A DNA stretch of 64,000 nt from Sphingosinicella xenopeptidilytica (GTDB lineage: Bacteria > Pseudomonadota > Alphaproteobacteria > Sphingomonadales > Sphingomonadaceae), in assembly GCF_042676985.1 (NCBI RefSeq), contig NZ_JBHTIK010000006.1, positions 3,830 through 67,829 of the forward strand, written 5' to 3'. A program made the position numbers and the translations under genes. Shown piece after piece: positions 8,353 through 16,332 of this stretch; positions within the stretch are counted from its first letter, which is position 1, and each line of letters begins with the position of its first letter. Under the pieces are notes generated by a model, which was given only the letters and a program-made list of their open reading frames with translations, was not told where the DNA came from and did not search any database.

Positions 8353-9042
8353 TCAGCGATTGTGTTCGCCGACCCATCGGCGAACACAATCAAGGGAACG
8401 GCCCACGAAATCGGGGGTGATGCCCAGCCGCTCGGTCGCCGCGCCGGCGCGGTTGATCCAGAACGTCGTGTAGCCGAACCAGCCCGCGCCGCCGATGTCC
8501 CAGCCGTTCGACGAAACGAACAGGATGGCGCTCGCCGGGAGGCCGAAGTGGTCGGTTCCCAGCCGATAGACATCCGGCGCGATCTTGTAGCGGCGCAGGG
8601 GATCGACGCTGAGGACCGCATCGAGGAGATCGCGCACGCCGGCGTTGCCGAGCGCGTCCTCCAACATGTCAGGGGTTCCGTTCGACAGGACCGCCATGGC
8701 GAGTCCCGCCTCGCGAAGTGCCGTGAGCGCGGCCAGTGTTTCGGGATGCGGACGCAGATGCCGATAATCGGCAAGCAGCGCGGCCATCGTTCCTGAATCC
8801 TGTGGAAGGCTCAGCTGCTCGAGCGTGAAGCCGAGCGCGTCGTGCGTCACCTGCAGGAAATCGGCGTAGCGATCGCCGAGCGTGCGCAGCATCGTGTATT
8901 CGATCTGCTTCTGCCGCCACAACGCCGCGATGGCTGCGCCGTGACCGGGGAAGACGGCATCCGCGTTCACCCCTATGGCGGAAACATCGAGCAGCGTGCC
9001 GTAGACATCGAAAACGATCGCCTCGATGCGGCGGGCGCTCAT
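8353..9042 (-). CDS. HAD-superfamily hydrolase, haloacid dehalogenase type II-like
   Basis: A 229-residue HAD hydrolase. It has the nucleophile motif FDVYGTLLD (Asp12), the second motif SNGTPDML, the Lys in RRYKIAPDVY and the acidic motif region SSNGWDIGGAGWFG. This pattern matches L-2-haloacid dehalogenases (type II) rather than generic phosphatases, although such annotations are often wrong about substrate. The ATG overlaps the stop of bioB (ATGA at 9039-9042), so it is the last gene of the long minus-strand operon. Its final codons form one arm of a perfect inverted repeat. A role removing halide or phosphate from a pathway intermediate is possible but not shown. Confidence 0.8.
   Translation of the reverse strand: MSARRIEAIVFDVYGTLLDVSAIGVNADAVFPGHGAAIAALWRQKQIEYTMLRTLGDRYADFLQVTHDALGFTLEQLSLPQDSGTMAALLADYRHLRPHPETLAALTALREAGLAMAVLSNGTPDMLEDALGNAGVRDLLDAVLSVDPLRRYKIAPDVYRLGTDHFGLPASAILFVSSNGWDIGGAGWFGYTTFWINRAGAATERLGITPDFVGRSLDCVRRWVGEHNR
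8358..8391. terminator. Perfect 15-bp inverted repeat at a convergent gene junction
   Basis: GATTGTGTTCGCCGA at 8358-8372 and its exact reverse complement at 8377-8391 are separated by the four bases CCCA. It sits between convergent genes but overlaps the last codons of the HAD gene, which stops at 8353. There is no long T tract on either strand. It may act as a bidirectional terminator or as a 3' end stabiliser. Confidence 0.6.
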
Positions 9043-10040
9043 GCCGCCGCTGCCGTCTTCTCCGTCGGCGCCTTCTCTGTCACTGGGGACTTGATCCCCA
9101 GCTTGGCGAACAGCGCGGCGTCGCGGTCGGTGCCGGCATTCCCGGTCGTCAGCAGCCGGTCGCCGGTGAAGATGGAGTTGGCACCGGCGAGGAAGCACAG
9201 CGCCTGCGCTGCGTCTGTCATGCTTTCGCGGCCCGCGGAAAGCCGGATCACCGCAGCGGGCATGGCGATGCGCGCGGCCGCCACGGTGCGCACGAATTCA
9301 ATCTCGTCGATCTGTGCGAGCGGCGTATCCTTCAGCATGTCGCCGAGCGGCGTTCCCGCAATGGGCACGAGCTGGTTGATCGGCACGCTCGCGGGGTGTT
9401 CCGGCAATGTCGCCAGCGCATGGATGAAGCCCACGCGATCCGCGCGGCTTTCGCCCATGCCCATGATGCCGCCGCAACACACGGCGATACCGTTCTCGCG
9501 CACACGTTCCAGCGTCTCCAGCCGGTCGTCATACGTGCGTGTCGTTACCACGTTTGCGTAATACTCGGGCGCGCTGTCGATGTTGTGATTGTAATAATCG
9601 AGACCTGCCTCGGCGAGCCGGCGCGTCTGGTCGTCGCTCAGCATCCCGAGCGTCATGCAGGTTTCAAGGCCGAGCGCCTTCACGCGCCGCACCATGGCGA
9701 CGACCGCGTCCATGTCGCGGTCCTTCGGGCTCCGCCATGCCGCGCCCATGCAGAAACGCTCGGACCCCGCCGCCTTCGCCTCGGCAGCCGCCGCGACCAC
9801 CGCGTCGACATCCATCAGCTTCGAGGCCTTGAGCCCCGTGTCGTGGCTCGCCGACTGGCTGCAATAGCCGCAATTCTCCGCGCAGCCGCCCGTCTTGATG
9901 GACAGCAGCGTGGAGCGCTGCACGGCGTTGCTGTCGTGATGGCGGCGATGGATCGTCTGCGCTTCCCACAGGAGATCGCTGAACGGCATGTCGAACAGCG
10001 CAGCGATTTCCCGCCGGGTCCAGTCGTTGCGTGTGGTCAT
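9039..10040 (-). CDS. bioB: Biotin synthase
   Basis: A 333-residue radical SAM enzyme that inserts sulfur into dethiobiotin to make biotin. The SAM cluster motif CAENCGYC is at Cys53, Cys57 and Cys60. Other family segments are visible, including KTGGCAENCGYCSQS, YYNHNIDSAPEYY, GGIMGMGE and the C-terminal GANSIFTGDRLLTT. The length is typical. It lies directly downstream of the biotin-dependent carboxylase genes in the same operon, without other bio genes, which suggests cofactor supply is matched to carboxylase expression. The C-terminal tail (TEKAPTEKTAAAA) is low complexity. Confidence 0.96.
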   Translation of the reverse strand: MTTRNDWTRREIAALFDMPFSDLLWEAQTIHRRHHDSNAVQRSTLLSIKTGGCAENCGYCSQSASHDTGLKASKLMDVDAVVAAAAEAKAAGSERFCMGAAWRSPKDRDMDAVVAMVRRVKALGLETCMTLGMLSDDQTRRLAEAGLDYYNHNIDSAPEYYANVVTTRTYDDRLETLERVRENGIAVCCGGIMGMGESRADRVGFIHALATLPEHPASVPINQLVPIAGTPLGDMLKDTPLAQIDEIEFVRTVAAARIAMPAAVIRLSAGRESMTDAAQALCFLAGANSIFTGDRLLTTGNAGTDRDAALFAKLGIKSPVTEKAPTEKTAAAA

Positions 10041-10050
10041 CTGTCCTGTC

Positions 10051-11244
10051 TCATTGCAGCCGTTCGATCAGCGTCGCGTTCGCCATGCCGCCGGACTCGC
10101 ACATGGTCTGCAGGCCGTAGCGCCCGCCTGTTTCTTCGAGCGCGGTCAGCAGGTTGGCGAGAAGCCGCCCGCCCGAGGCGCCGACGGGATGGCCGAGCGC
10201 GATGGCACCGCCATAAGGGTTCACCCGTTCCGGATCGACGCCGAGATCCTTCTGCCAGGCGAGTGGAACCGAGGCGAACGCCTCGTTCACCTCGAAGGTC
10301 GAGATATCGTCCACGCCGAGGCCCGCGCGCGCCAGCAACTTGCGGGTCGCGGGAATGATCGCGGTCAGCATCAGGATCGGGTCGTCACCCGCAACCGAAA
10401 AATGCGTGATCGCCGCGCGGGGTTTGAGGCCCAGCCGCCGGGCGAGCGCTTCCTCCATGATCAGCGTCGCGCTGGCGCCATCCGTCACCTGGCTGGAATT
10501 GCCGGCCGTGACGCTCCAGCGGATCTGCGGATAGCGCCGCAGCATGGCGTCGTCCTCGAACGCGGGCTTCAGATTGGCGAGGCGTTCAAGCGATGTATCC
10601 CGGCGCAGGCCCTCGTCGTGTGTCACACGCCGCACGCCGTCCGCCGTGGGAACGTCGATCGGCACGACCGCGCGCGCCGTCAGCCCGGCATCTTCCGCCG
10701 CGGCGGCGCGGCTATGCGAACGCAGCGAGAAGGCGTCCATCTCGGCGCGCGAGATTCCCCAGCGCGCGGCGATCAGCTCGGCGGAGATACCCTGCCGGAC
10801 CAATCCTTCGGGATAGCGCTGCTTCAACTGCACGCCGTCCGTATCCTTGCCAAGCCGGTTGGCGCGCATCGGCACGAGACTCATCATCTCGACACCACCC
10901 GCGATGACCGCATCATAGGCGCCCGCGATCACGCCCTGCGCGGCGAAATCGAACGCCTGCTGCGCGGAGCCGCACTTGCGATCGAGTGTCACCGCCGGCA
11001 CGCTTTCCGGAAGGCCCGCCGCAAGCACGGCGTGGCGGCCGATGTTGCCCGATTGCTCGCCGACCTGGATCACACAGCCGGTGATCACGTCCTCCACCAG
11101 CGCCGGATCGATGCCGGTGCGCTCAACAAGGCCGCGCAGCACATTGGCATAGAGGTCGACGGGATGGATTCCGTCGAGCACGCCGCCGGCGCGCCCGCGC
11201 CCGAACGGCGAGCGCACGGTGTCGACGATGACGGCGCGGCGCAT
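10051..11244 (-). CDS. Thiolase (acetyl-CoA acyltransferase)
   Basis: A 397-residue thiolase. The nucleophilic Cys91 is in DRKCGSAQQA. The C-terminal GHPVGASGGR carries the catalytic His, and the second catalytic Cys is in MCESGG. The NEAF motif (EVNEAFASVPLAW) is present. It should cleave a beta-ketoacyl-CoA with CoA, or condense in reverse. It starts 3 bases after the carboxyltransferase stop and ends 10 bases before bioB, within the carboxylase operon. Placed with a CoA ligase and a carboxylase, its likely job is thiolysis of the beta-ketoacyl-CoA formed after carboxylation. That pathway role is inference. Confidence 0.93.
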   Translation of the reverse strand: MRRAVIVDTVRSPFGRGRAGGVLDGIHPVDLYANVLRGLVERTGIDPALVEDVITGCVIQVGEQSGNIGRHAVLAAGLPESVPAVTLDRKCGSAQQAFDFAAQGVIAGAYDAVIAGGVEMMSLVPMRANRLGKDTDGVQLKQRYPEGLVRQGISAELIAARWGISRAEMDAFSLRSHSRAAAAEDAGLTARAVVPIDVPTADGVRRVTHDEGLRRDTSLERLANLKPAFEDDAMLRRYPQIRWSVTAGNSSQVTDGASATLIMEEALARRLGLKPRAAITHFSVAGDDPILMLTAIIPATRKLLARAGLGVDDISTFEVNEAFASVPLAWQKDLGVDPERVNPYGGAIALGHPVGASGGRLLANLLTALEETGGRYGLQTMCESGGMANATLIERLQ

Positions 11245-11247
11245 CCG

Positions 11248-12702
11248 TCAGCGCCTCAGTGTCAGGGCCATCTCGGCGTTCTTGAATTGCACCACGGGCA
11301 GGCTCGCGAGTTTCATCAGCCGCCCCACTTCCTCCAGCTCGGGCGAAGAGAGCAGCGGATAGGTCCGCTTCAGCGGCCCCGCCTCGCGCATCTTCTGGAG
11401 ATCGGATTCGGGCATCAGCGCGCGCAGGATCAGCTCATCGTCATTGTCGGTGCCGTAACGCTTGCGCAGCTCTTCGATCGTCGGCTGCTCGGGCGGATTG
11501 TCGAGCACTTCCTTGGCGCGCGGGCTTTCCATGATGCGGTCGAGCACGTTCGGATCGATCGGCGCCACGGTCTCACCGTAGTAGCCAGCGGCATACTCGA
11601 CGATCTCGTCGGGGATGATGGCGTAGCGTTCGCCCTTCACGACGTTCAGCACGGCCTGGATGCCGACGAGCTGGCTGAACGGCGTCGCCATGCCCGGATA
11701 GCCGAGTTCACGGCGCACGACGGCGACCTCCTTCAGCACATCCTCGAAACGGTCGGACATGTTGTGCTGCGCGAGCTGCGCCTTCAGCGTGCCGACCATG
11801 CCGCCCGGAATCTGGTGCAGCGTCGAAAGCACGTTGTATTCGTTGTGCTGGTTCACGAGAAAACCCGCCGCCTTGCCGACACGCTCGAAATGATCGGCGA
11901 CCGGCGCGAACAGGCTCTTGTCGAGGCTGTGCGTGTGTCCCAGCAGCTCGATGTTCGCGACGACGCTTTCGGTGGAGGGCACCGACGGGCCGTTCGCCAT
12001 CGGACGGCTGGCGGTGTGCAGGATGGTGGCGCCGAGCGGGATCGAGTCGAGATACGCCTTGCCAGATTGGCCGAGGATATTGTTGGCGTGGAATTCGATC
12101 GGCTTGCCGCGTGCCTTCGAGACAATGGCTGGCAGCAATGTCGAAAGCCGTTCCTTCTCCAGCACGCCCGCCGTGTCGTAGAGCAGGATCGTGTCGATAT
12201 CGTCGGACGCCGAAAGCTTGTCGACCTTGTCCGCATAATAGGCGTCGCTGTGCACGGGCGAGAGCGTGAACATGATCGCGCCCGCGACCTCCGAGCCGAA
12301 CTCCTTCGCCACCTTCGCCAGCCGTAGCATCTTGTCGATGTTGAACAGCACGTCGTAGATCCAGAAGCTCCGCGCGCCGTGGACGTTGAGCTGGCGCATC
12401 CACGCATCCATCAGCGCGTCGGGCGTCGTGCGGAACGTCACCGAGGCGTTGGAGCGCATACCCGAGCGCAGCACCGTGCGCGGCATCGCCTCCACCAGCG
12501 CGTCCATCATATCCCACGGGTTCTCCCGGCAATGCCGGATCAGCACCTCGAAATGATTGGAGCCGGTGAGATCGATGACGCGAAAGCCGGTCTTGTCGAG
12601 CCACGAGGCGGCGGGCAGCGCCATGCCGGCCTGAAGCCTCATGCCCCACAGGCTCTGCTGCCCGTCCCGGATGGTCTGATCGAGAAACTCAACATGCGCC
12701 AT
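11248..12702 (-). CDS. OadA/pyruvate-carboxylase-type carboxyltransferase subunit with altered metal site
   Basis: A 484-residue HMGL-like TIM barrel followed by a PYC/OADA-type domain. The opening LDQTIRDGQQSLWGMR keeps the metal Asp (residue 8) and the Arg-Asp pair (12-13). Later segments HQIPGGMVGTL (296-306) and GYPGMATPFSQLVGIQAVLNV (335-354) are strongly OadA-like. Two catalytic-site changes stand out. The canonical KDMAG lysine, carbamylated and metal-binding in known enzymes, is Tyr175 (LYDTAG). The HxH pair is His205-Ala-Asn207. There is no fused biotin domain; the carrier is encoded separately. It sits directly after biotin carboxylase, so it should transfer CO2 from biotin to an acceptor. 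The altered site argues against plain pyruvate, but this is inference. Confidence 0.85.
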   Translation of the reverse strand: MAHVEFLDQTIRDGQQSLWGMRLQAGMALPAASWLDKTGFRVIDLTGSNHFEVLIRHCRENPWDMMDALVEAMPRTVLRSGMRSNASVTFRTTPDALMDAWMRQLNVHGARSFWIYDVLFNIDKMLRLAKVAKEFGSEVAGAIMFTLSPVHSDAYYADKVDKLSASDDIDTILLYDTAGVLEKERLSTLLPAIVSKARGKPIEFHANNILGQSGKAYLDSIPLGATILHTASRPMANGPSVPSTESVVANIELLGHTHSLDKSLFAPVADHFERVGKAAGFLVNQHNEYNVLSTLHQIPGGMVGTLKAQLAQHNMSDRFEDVLKEVAVVRRELGYPGMATPFSQLVGIQAVLNVVKGERYAIIPDEIVEYAAGYYGETVAPIDPNVLDRIMESPRAKEVLDNPPEQPTIEELRKRYGTDNDDELILRALMPESDLQKMREAGPLKRTYPLLSSPELEEVGRLMKLASLPVVQFKNAEMALTLRR

Positions 12703-12704
12703 TT

Positions 12705-14090
12705 TCAGCGTCCTTGTTCAGCGCGGAAGGCGGGAAGCAGAACGGTTTCCAGCCAGCGCGTATTGATGGTGTTCGAGCGGAAGTCCTCGTGCGCCACGAT
12801 GACCTTCAGCAGCGGGATGTTGGTGGCGATGCCCTCGACCGTGAAATCGTCGAGCGCGGCGGCGAGTCGGTCGATTGCCTCCGCGCGCGTATTCCCGTGC
12901 ACGATCAGCTTGGCGATCATGCTGTCGTAATAGGGCGGGATCATCGTGCCGCTTTCGACCGCCGTATCGACGCGGATGCCTTCGCCCGAGGGCGGGTCCC
13001 AGCGCGTGATGCGGCCGGGGCAGGGGATGAAGTCGCGGTCGGGGTCCTCCGCGATGATCCGCGCCTCGATGGCGTGCCCCGCGGTGTGCACATCCTTCTG
13101 GGAAAAGCCTTTCACGGCGCCCGTCGCGAGCCTCAGCTGCGCCTGCACGAGATCGGCGCCGGTGATCGCCTCGGAAACGGGATGCTCCACCTGGATGCGG
13201 GCGTTCACCTCCATGAAGAAGAACTCTTCGGTGGTCGTGTCGTAGAGGAATTCGACGGTGCCGGCGTTCCGGTAGTTGATCGAGGCGAGCAGGCGCACGG
13301 CGGCTTCGTGAAGGCGCTTCCGCACCGCCGGAGACAGGATCGCCGCCGGGGCTTCCTCGATCATCTTCTGGTAGCGCCGCTGGATCGAGCAGTCGCGCTC
13401 GCCGAAATGCACGACGCCGCCTTTGCCGTCGCCGATGACCTGCACCTCGATGTGCCGGGCGACCTCGACATAGCGTTCGATGAACAGCGTTCCGTCGCCG
13501 AAGGCCTCGCGCGCCGTCGTCACGGCCTGATCGAAGGCGCCCGCCAGCTCCTCGGCGTTCCGCGCCACCACCATGCCGCGCCCGCCGCCGCCTGCCGAGG
13601 CCTTGGTGATCACGGGATAGCCGATTTCCTCGGCAAGCTTCAGGGCGTGTGCCACGTCTTCCACGGCATCGGTGCCGCTCGTCATCGGTACGTTCGCGGC
13701 ACGCGCCATCGCACGTGCGGAAATCTTGTCGCCCACCTGCCGGATCGATTCCGGTGTCGGTCCTACGAACGTAATGCCTTCCTGTGCGCACAGTTCGGCG
13801 AGTTCGGCGCGTTCGGAGAGGAAACCGTAACCGGGATGAAGCGCGGTGCACCCCGTGCTGACGGCGGCGTGCACGATCAATCCGGCATTCAGATAGGAAT
13901 CGCGCGCCTGCGCGGGGCCGAGCACGACGCAGCGGTTCGCGGTGCGCGCACCGAGCCCGTCGCGGTCCGCCGCCGAAACCCCGAGCACGGCTTCCATGCC
14001 GAGCGCCTGCGCGGCGCGAATGGCCCGGAGCGCGATCTCGCCCCGGTTCGCGACGAACAGCCGTCCGTTTGATGGTGCGGTATCAGGCAT
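12705..14090 (-). CDS. Biotin carboxylase subunit
   Basis: A 461-residue AccC-like ATP-grasp enzyme that carboxylates carrier-bound biotin using ATP and bicarbonate. It has the glycine-rich ATP loop KASAGGGGRGM (163-173), ERDCSIQRRYQKMIEEAP (231-248), the metal/catalytic EVNARIQVEHPVSE (294-307) and a normal C-terminal domain. Only the biotin carboxylase unit is present; the carrier and transferase are separate genes on either side. It overlaps the carrier gene by 8 bases. Its pairing with an OadA-like transferase, not an AccA/D or propionyl-CoA type, makes it distinct from fatty-acid acetyl-CoA carboxylase. Confidence 0.95.
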   Translation of the reverse strand: MPDTAPSNGRLFVANRGEIALRAIRAAQALGMEAVLGVSAADRDGLGARTANRCVVLGPAQARDSYLNAGLIVHAAVSTGCTALHPGYGFLSERAELAELCAQEGITFVGPTPESIRQVGDKISARAMARAANVPMTSGTDAVEDVAHALKLAEEIGYPVITKASAGGGGRGMVVARNAEELAGAFDQAVTTAREAFGDGTLFIERYVEVARHIEVQVIGDGKGGVVHFGERDCSIQRRYQKMIEEAPAAILSPAVRKRLHEAAVRLLASINYRNAGTVEFLYDTTTEEFFFMEVNARIQVEHPVSEAITGADLVQAQLRLATGAVKGFSQKDVHTAGHAIEARIIAEDPDRDFIPCPGRITRWDPPSGEGIRVDTAVESGTMIPPYYDSMIAKLIVHGNTRAEAIDRLAAALDDFTVEGIATNIPLLKVIVAHEDFRSNTINTRWLETVLLPAFRAEQGR

Positions 14091-14592
14091 CGGGCTCGAT
14101 CAGGAACAGCGGCTGATCGAATTCCACGAGTTCGCCGTCCTTCGCGTAAATCTCGCGGATGGTGCCGTGCGTTCCCGCCCGTAATGTCGTGAACAGCTTC
14201 ATCACCTCGATGAGGCAAAGCTCCGAATCCGCGGCGACCTGCGCGCCGATTTCGGTGAACATCGGCGCACCTGGTTTCGGCGCACGATAAAACGTGCCTA
14301 GGCTCGGCGCCTTCACCAATGTCCAACCGGCCGGAATCTTGCTACCGTGCGGCTTTGGATCGGGCGTCTCCACGGGCGTCGCCGGAACCGATGCGCGGTG
14401 GGAGGGCGCGGGCACGGATGGGGCCGCCGTTGTCAGCGAGATCTGCGTCTGGGCGTTCCGGTCCTTGCTGAGGAACAGGTCGGTCTCGCCGAGGATCAGA
14501 TGCATCTCGCGCCAGTCGCTCTTCTCGAACAGCTGGATCAGCGACTGGATATCGTTCGTGGAAATGTTTCCCACCCGTTGTTGTCCTTTCAT
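14083..14592 (-). CDS. Biotin carboxyl carrier protein (AccB-type)
   Basis: A 169-residue carrier. The N-terminal region (NISTNDIQSLIQLFEKSDWREMHLI) is followed by a Pro/Ala-rich linker at about 55-85 and a biotinyl domain. The biotin-accepting lysine is Lys132 in LIEVMKLFT, where EVMKL replaces the common EAMKM. The thumb-like stretch GTFYRAPKPGAPMF is AccB-like. Start and stop overlap the neighbouring genes (ATGA with the PPDK-like gene, 8 bases with biotin carboxylase), so the three products are probably made in fixed ratio. It should shuttle carboxybiotin between the two carboxylase subunits. Confidence 0.93.
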   Translation of the reverse strand: MKGQQRVGNISTNDIQSLIQLFEKSDWREMHLILGETDLFLSKDRNAQTQISLTTAAPSVPAPSHRASVPATPVETPDPKPHGSKIPAGWTLVKAPSLGTFYRAPKPGAPMFTEIGAQVAADSELCLIEVMKLFTTLRAGTHGTIREIYAKDGELVEFDQPLFLIEPDA

Positions 14593-16328
14593 TCGCGGCC
14601 AGCGGCCTGCGCCGCCGCCAGAAGGGCCGGAAGCGCGGGAGAGGTCACGATCGTCGCCGCGCCTGCCGCGATCACCGCCCGCACGGCCTTGTCGTCATTC
14701 GCGAACAGCGCGCCTTCCACGGTCGCGCCGGGTTCCAGCGCCGCGATCAGCGCTTCGGTCTGCTCGATGTTCTCGTCGAAACGGACGCTCGCGCCGTTGC
14801 TGTGCTCGCTCGTCACCAGCACCGTCGATTGATGCGCGGCCCAGGCCGCGATCTGCCGCAGCGCCGCGTCGTCGTTTTCGTGCGGCGTCACCACGTCCAG
14901 CGCGCCGCGATAGACGATGCCGTTCTGGCCATCGACGGTGACGGTTTCACCGGCAAGCGCGCTGAGGCTGCCCGCGCCGCAGCCGACGACGCACGGCCGG
15001 CCGAGCGCGCGGCCGACGACGGCGGCGTGGCTCGTCGATCCGCCCTGTTCGGTCAGGATGGCGCGCGCGGCGATCATGCCGTGCAGATCGTTGGGGCTGG
15101 TCGTCGCGCGTGCCAGAACGACCGCCTCGCCGTTCGCGGCGCGCCGTTCGGCCTCGTCGGAATCGAGCACGACCACGCCGGTGCCGACGCCGGGCGAAGC
15201 GGCCTCTCCGCGCGCGACGATCTCGGCGCCCTGCGCCGCGCCGCTGGCGAGCTGCGGGCTCAGCAGTGTGCGAATCTGTTCGCTGGAGACGCGCGCGAGC
15301 GCTTCGGAAGGGTCGATCTTGCCTTCGGCCACCATGTCCACGGCGATCTTCACGGCGGCGCGCGGTGCGCGTTTCGCAGCGCGAGTCTGGAGCAGGTACA
15401 GGATGCCCTTTTCCAGCGTGAATTCGATATCCTGAACGTCGCCCCCTGCGTCCTCCAGCAGGCTTGCGGCGGTGAGCAGTTCCTGGTGGACGTCGGGCAG
15501 GTGCGTGCGCAGCGCTTCGAGCGGTTGCGGCGTGTGCTTGCCGGAAACGATATCCTCGCCCTGCGCGCGGGCAAGATACTCGCCGTAGGGCAGGGGTTCG
15601 CCCGACAGGGGATTGCGGCTGAACAGAACGCCGGTGCCGGAATTCTCGTCCATGTTGCCGAACACCATCGCCTGCACGGCAACGGCGGTGCCGAGATCGT
15701 GGGGAATATCGTGATGCTCGCGGTAGCGCCGCGCGCGCCGCGAATTCCAGGATTCGAACACCGCGTGCACCGCGCGCGCAAGCTGCTCCTCGACCGCGTC
15801 CGGTACGGATTCCCCGGCACCGGCGGCGATGGCATTCCGCCAGTCCGCAGGATGGCCGTTCGCGGCGAGCGCGGTCTCCGATTTCAGTACGATATGCGCA
15901 TAGAGATCGAGGAACCGGCGGTGCGTATCGCGGGCGAAGCCGGCGTCGCCGCATTCCGCCGCGAGCTGCGCTTCAGTTTCATCGGTGATGCCGAGGTTGA
16001 GCACCGTATCCATCATGCCCGGCATCGAAATCGGCGCGCCCGAACGTACGGAGACGAGCAGCGGATTGGGACCAGCACCGAAGCGGCGGCCCGTCTGCTG
16101 TTCGAGCCACGCGATCCCCGCCGCGATCTCGCGCGCCAGCGATGCGGGTTCCGATCCTTCGTGAAGATAGTGCGCGCACGCCCGCGTCGTGATCACGAAC
16201 GCCGGCGGCACGCGGAGGCCGAGTGCACCCATGCGCGCGATCGACCACGCCTTGCCGCCGATCAGCGCCTTGTCCGGCAGCGCGCTGCCGTCGAGCGCGA
16301 GAACCCAGTCTCCAAGCGGGATCGCCAT
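14589..16328 (-). CDS. Truncated pyruvate phosphate dikinase-like protein (ATP-grasp plus phosphohistidine domain, no PEP/pyruvate barrel)
   Basis: A 579-residue protein; full PPDKs are near 880. The N-terminal PPDK/PEP-synthase ATP-grasp domain includes LLVSVRSGAPISMPGMMD (90-107) and the DIEFTLEKGILYLLQTR segment (300-316). The mobile domain has the phosphohistidine motif LTEQGGSTSHAAVV with His434. The C-terminal TIM barrel that binds PEP/pyruvate is absent, replaced by about 100 residues of small alpha/beta-looking sequence. It should form phosphohistidine from ATP, but the acceptor must be something other than pyruvate, or lie on another subunit. Phenylphosphate synthase uses a similarly split architecture. 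ATG 16328 was chosen because the upstream extension is low-complexity, Ser/Arg-rich shadow sequence. Confidence 0.85.
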   Translation of the reverse strand: MAIPLGDWVLALDGSALPDKALIGGKAWSIARMGALGLRVPPAFVITTRACAHYLHEGSEPASLAREIAAGIAWLEQQTGRRFGAGPNPLLVSVRSGAPISMPGMMDTVLNLGITDETEAQLAAECGDAGFARDTHRRFLDLYAHIVLKSETALAANGHPADWRNAIAAGAGESVPDAVEEQLARAVHAVFESWNSRRARRYREHHDIPHDLGTAVAVQAMVFGNMDENSGTGVLFSRNPLSGEPLPYGEYLARAQGEDIVSGKHTPQPLEALRTHLPDVHQELLTAASLLEDAGGDVQDIEFTLEKGILYLLQTRAAKRAPRAAVKIAVDMVAEGKIDPSEALARVSSEQIRTLLSPQLASGAAQGAEIVARGEAASPGVGTGVVVLDSDEAERRAANGEAVVLARATTSPNDLHGMIAARAILTEQGGSTSHAAVVGRALGRPCVVGCGAGSLSALAGETVTVDGQNGIVYRGALDVVTPHENDDAALRQIAAWAAHQSTVLVTSEHSNGASVRFDENIEQTEALIAALEPGATVEGALFANDDKAVRAVIAAGAATIVTSPALPALLAAAQAAGRE

Positions 16329-16332
16329 CGGC

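Noticed and set aside
9988..12327. A 779-codon plus-strand open frame opposite the thiolase and carboxyltransferase genes
   Set aside because: No domain or start signal; the minus strand is fully explained by conserved enzymes with overlapping starts and stops.
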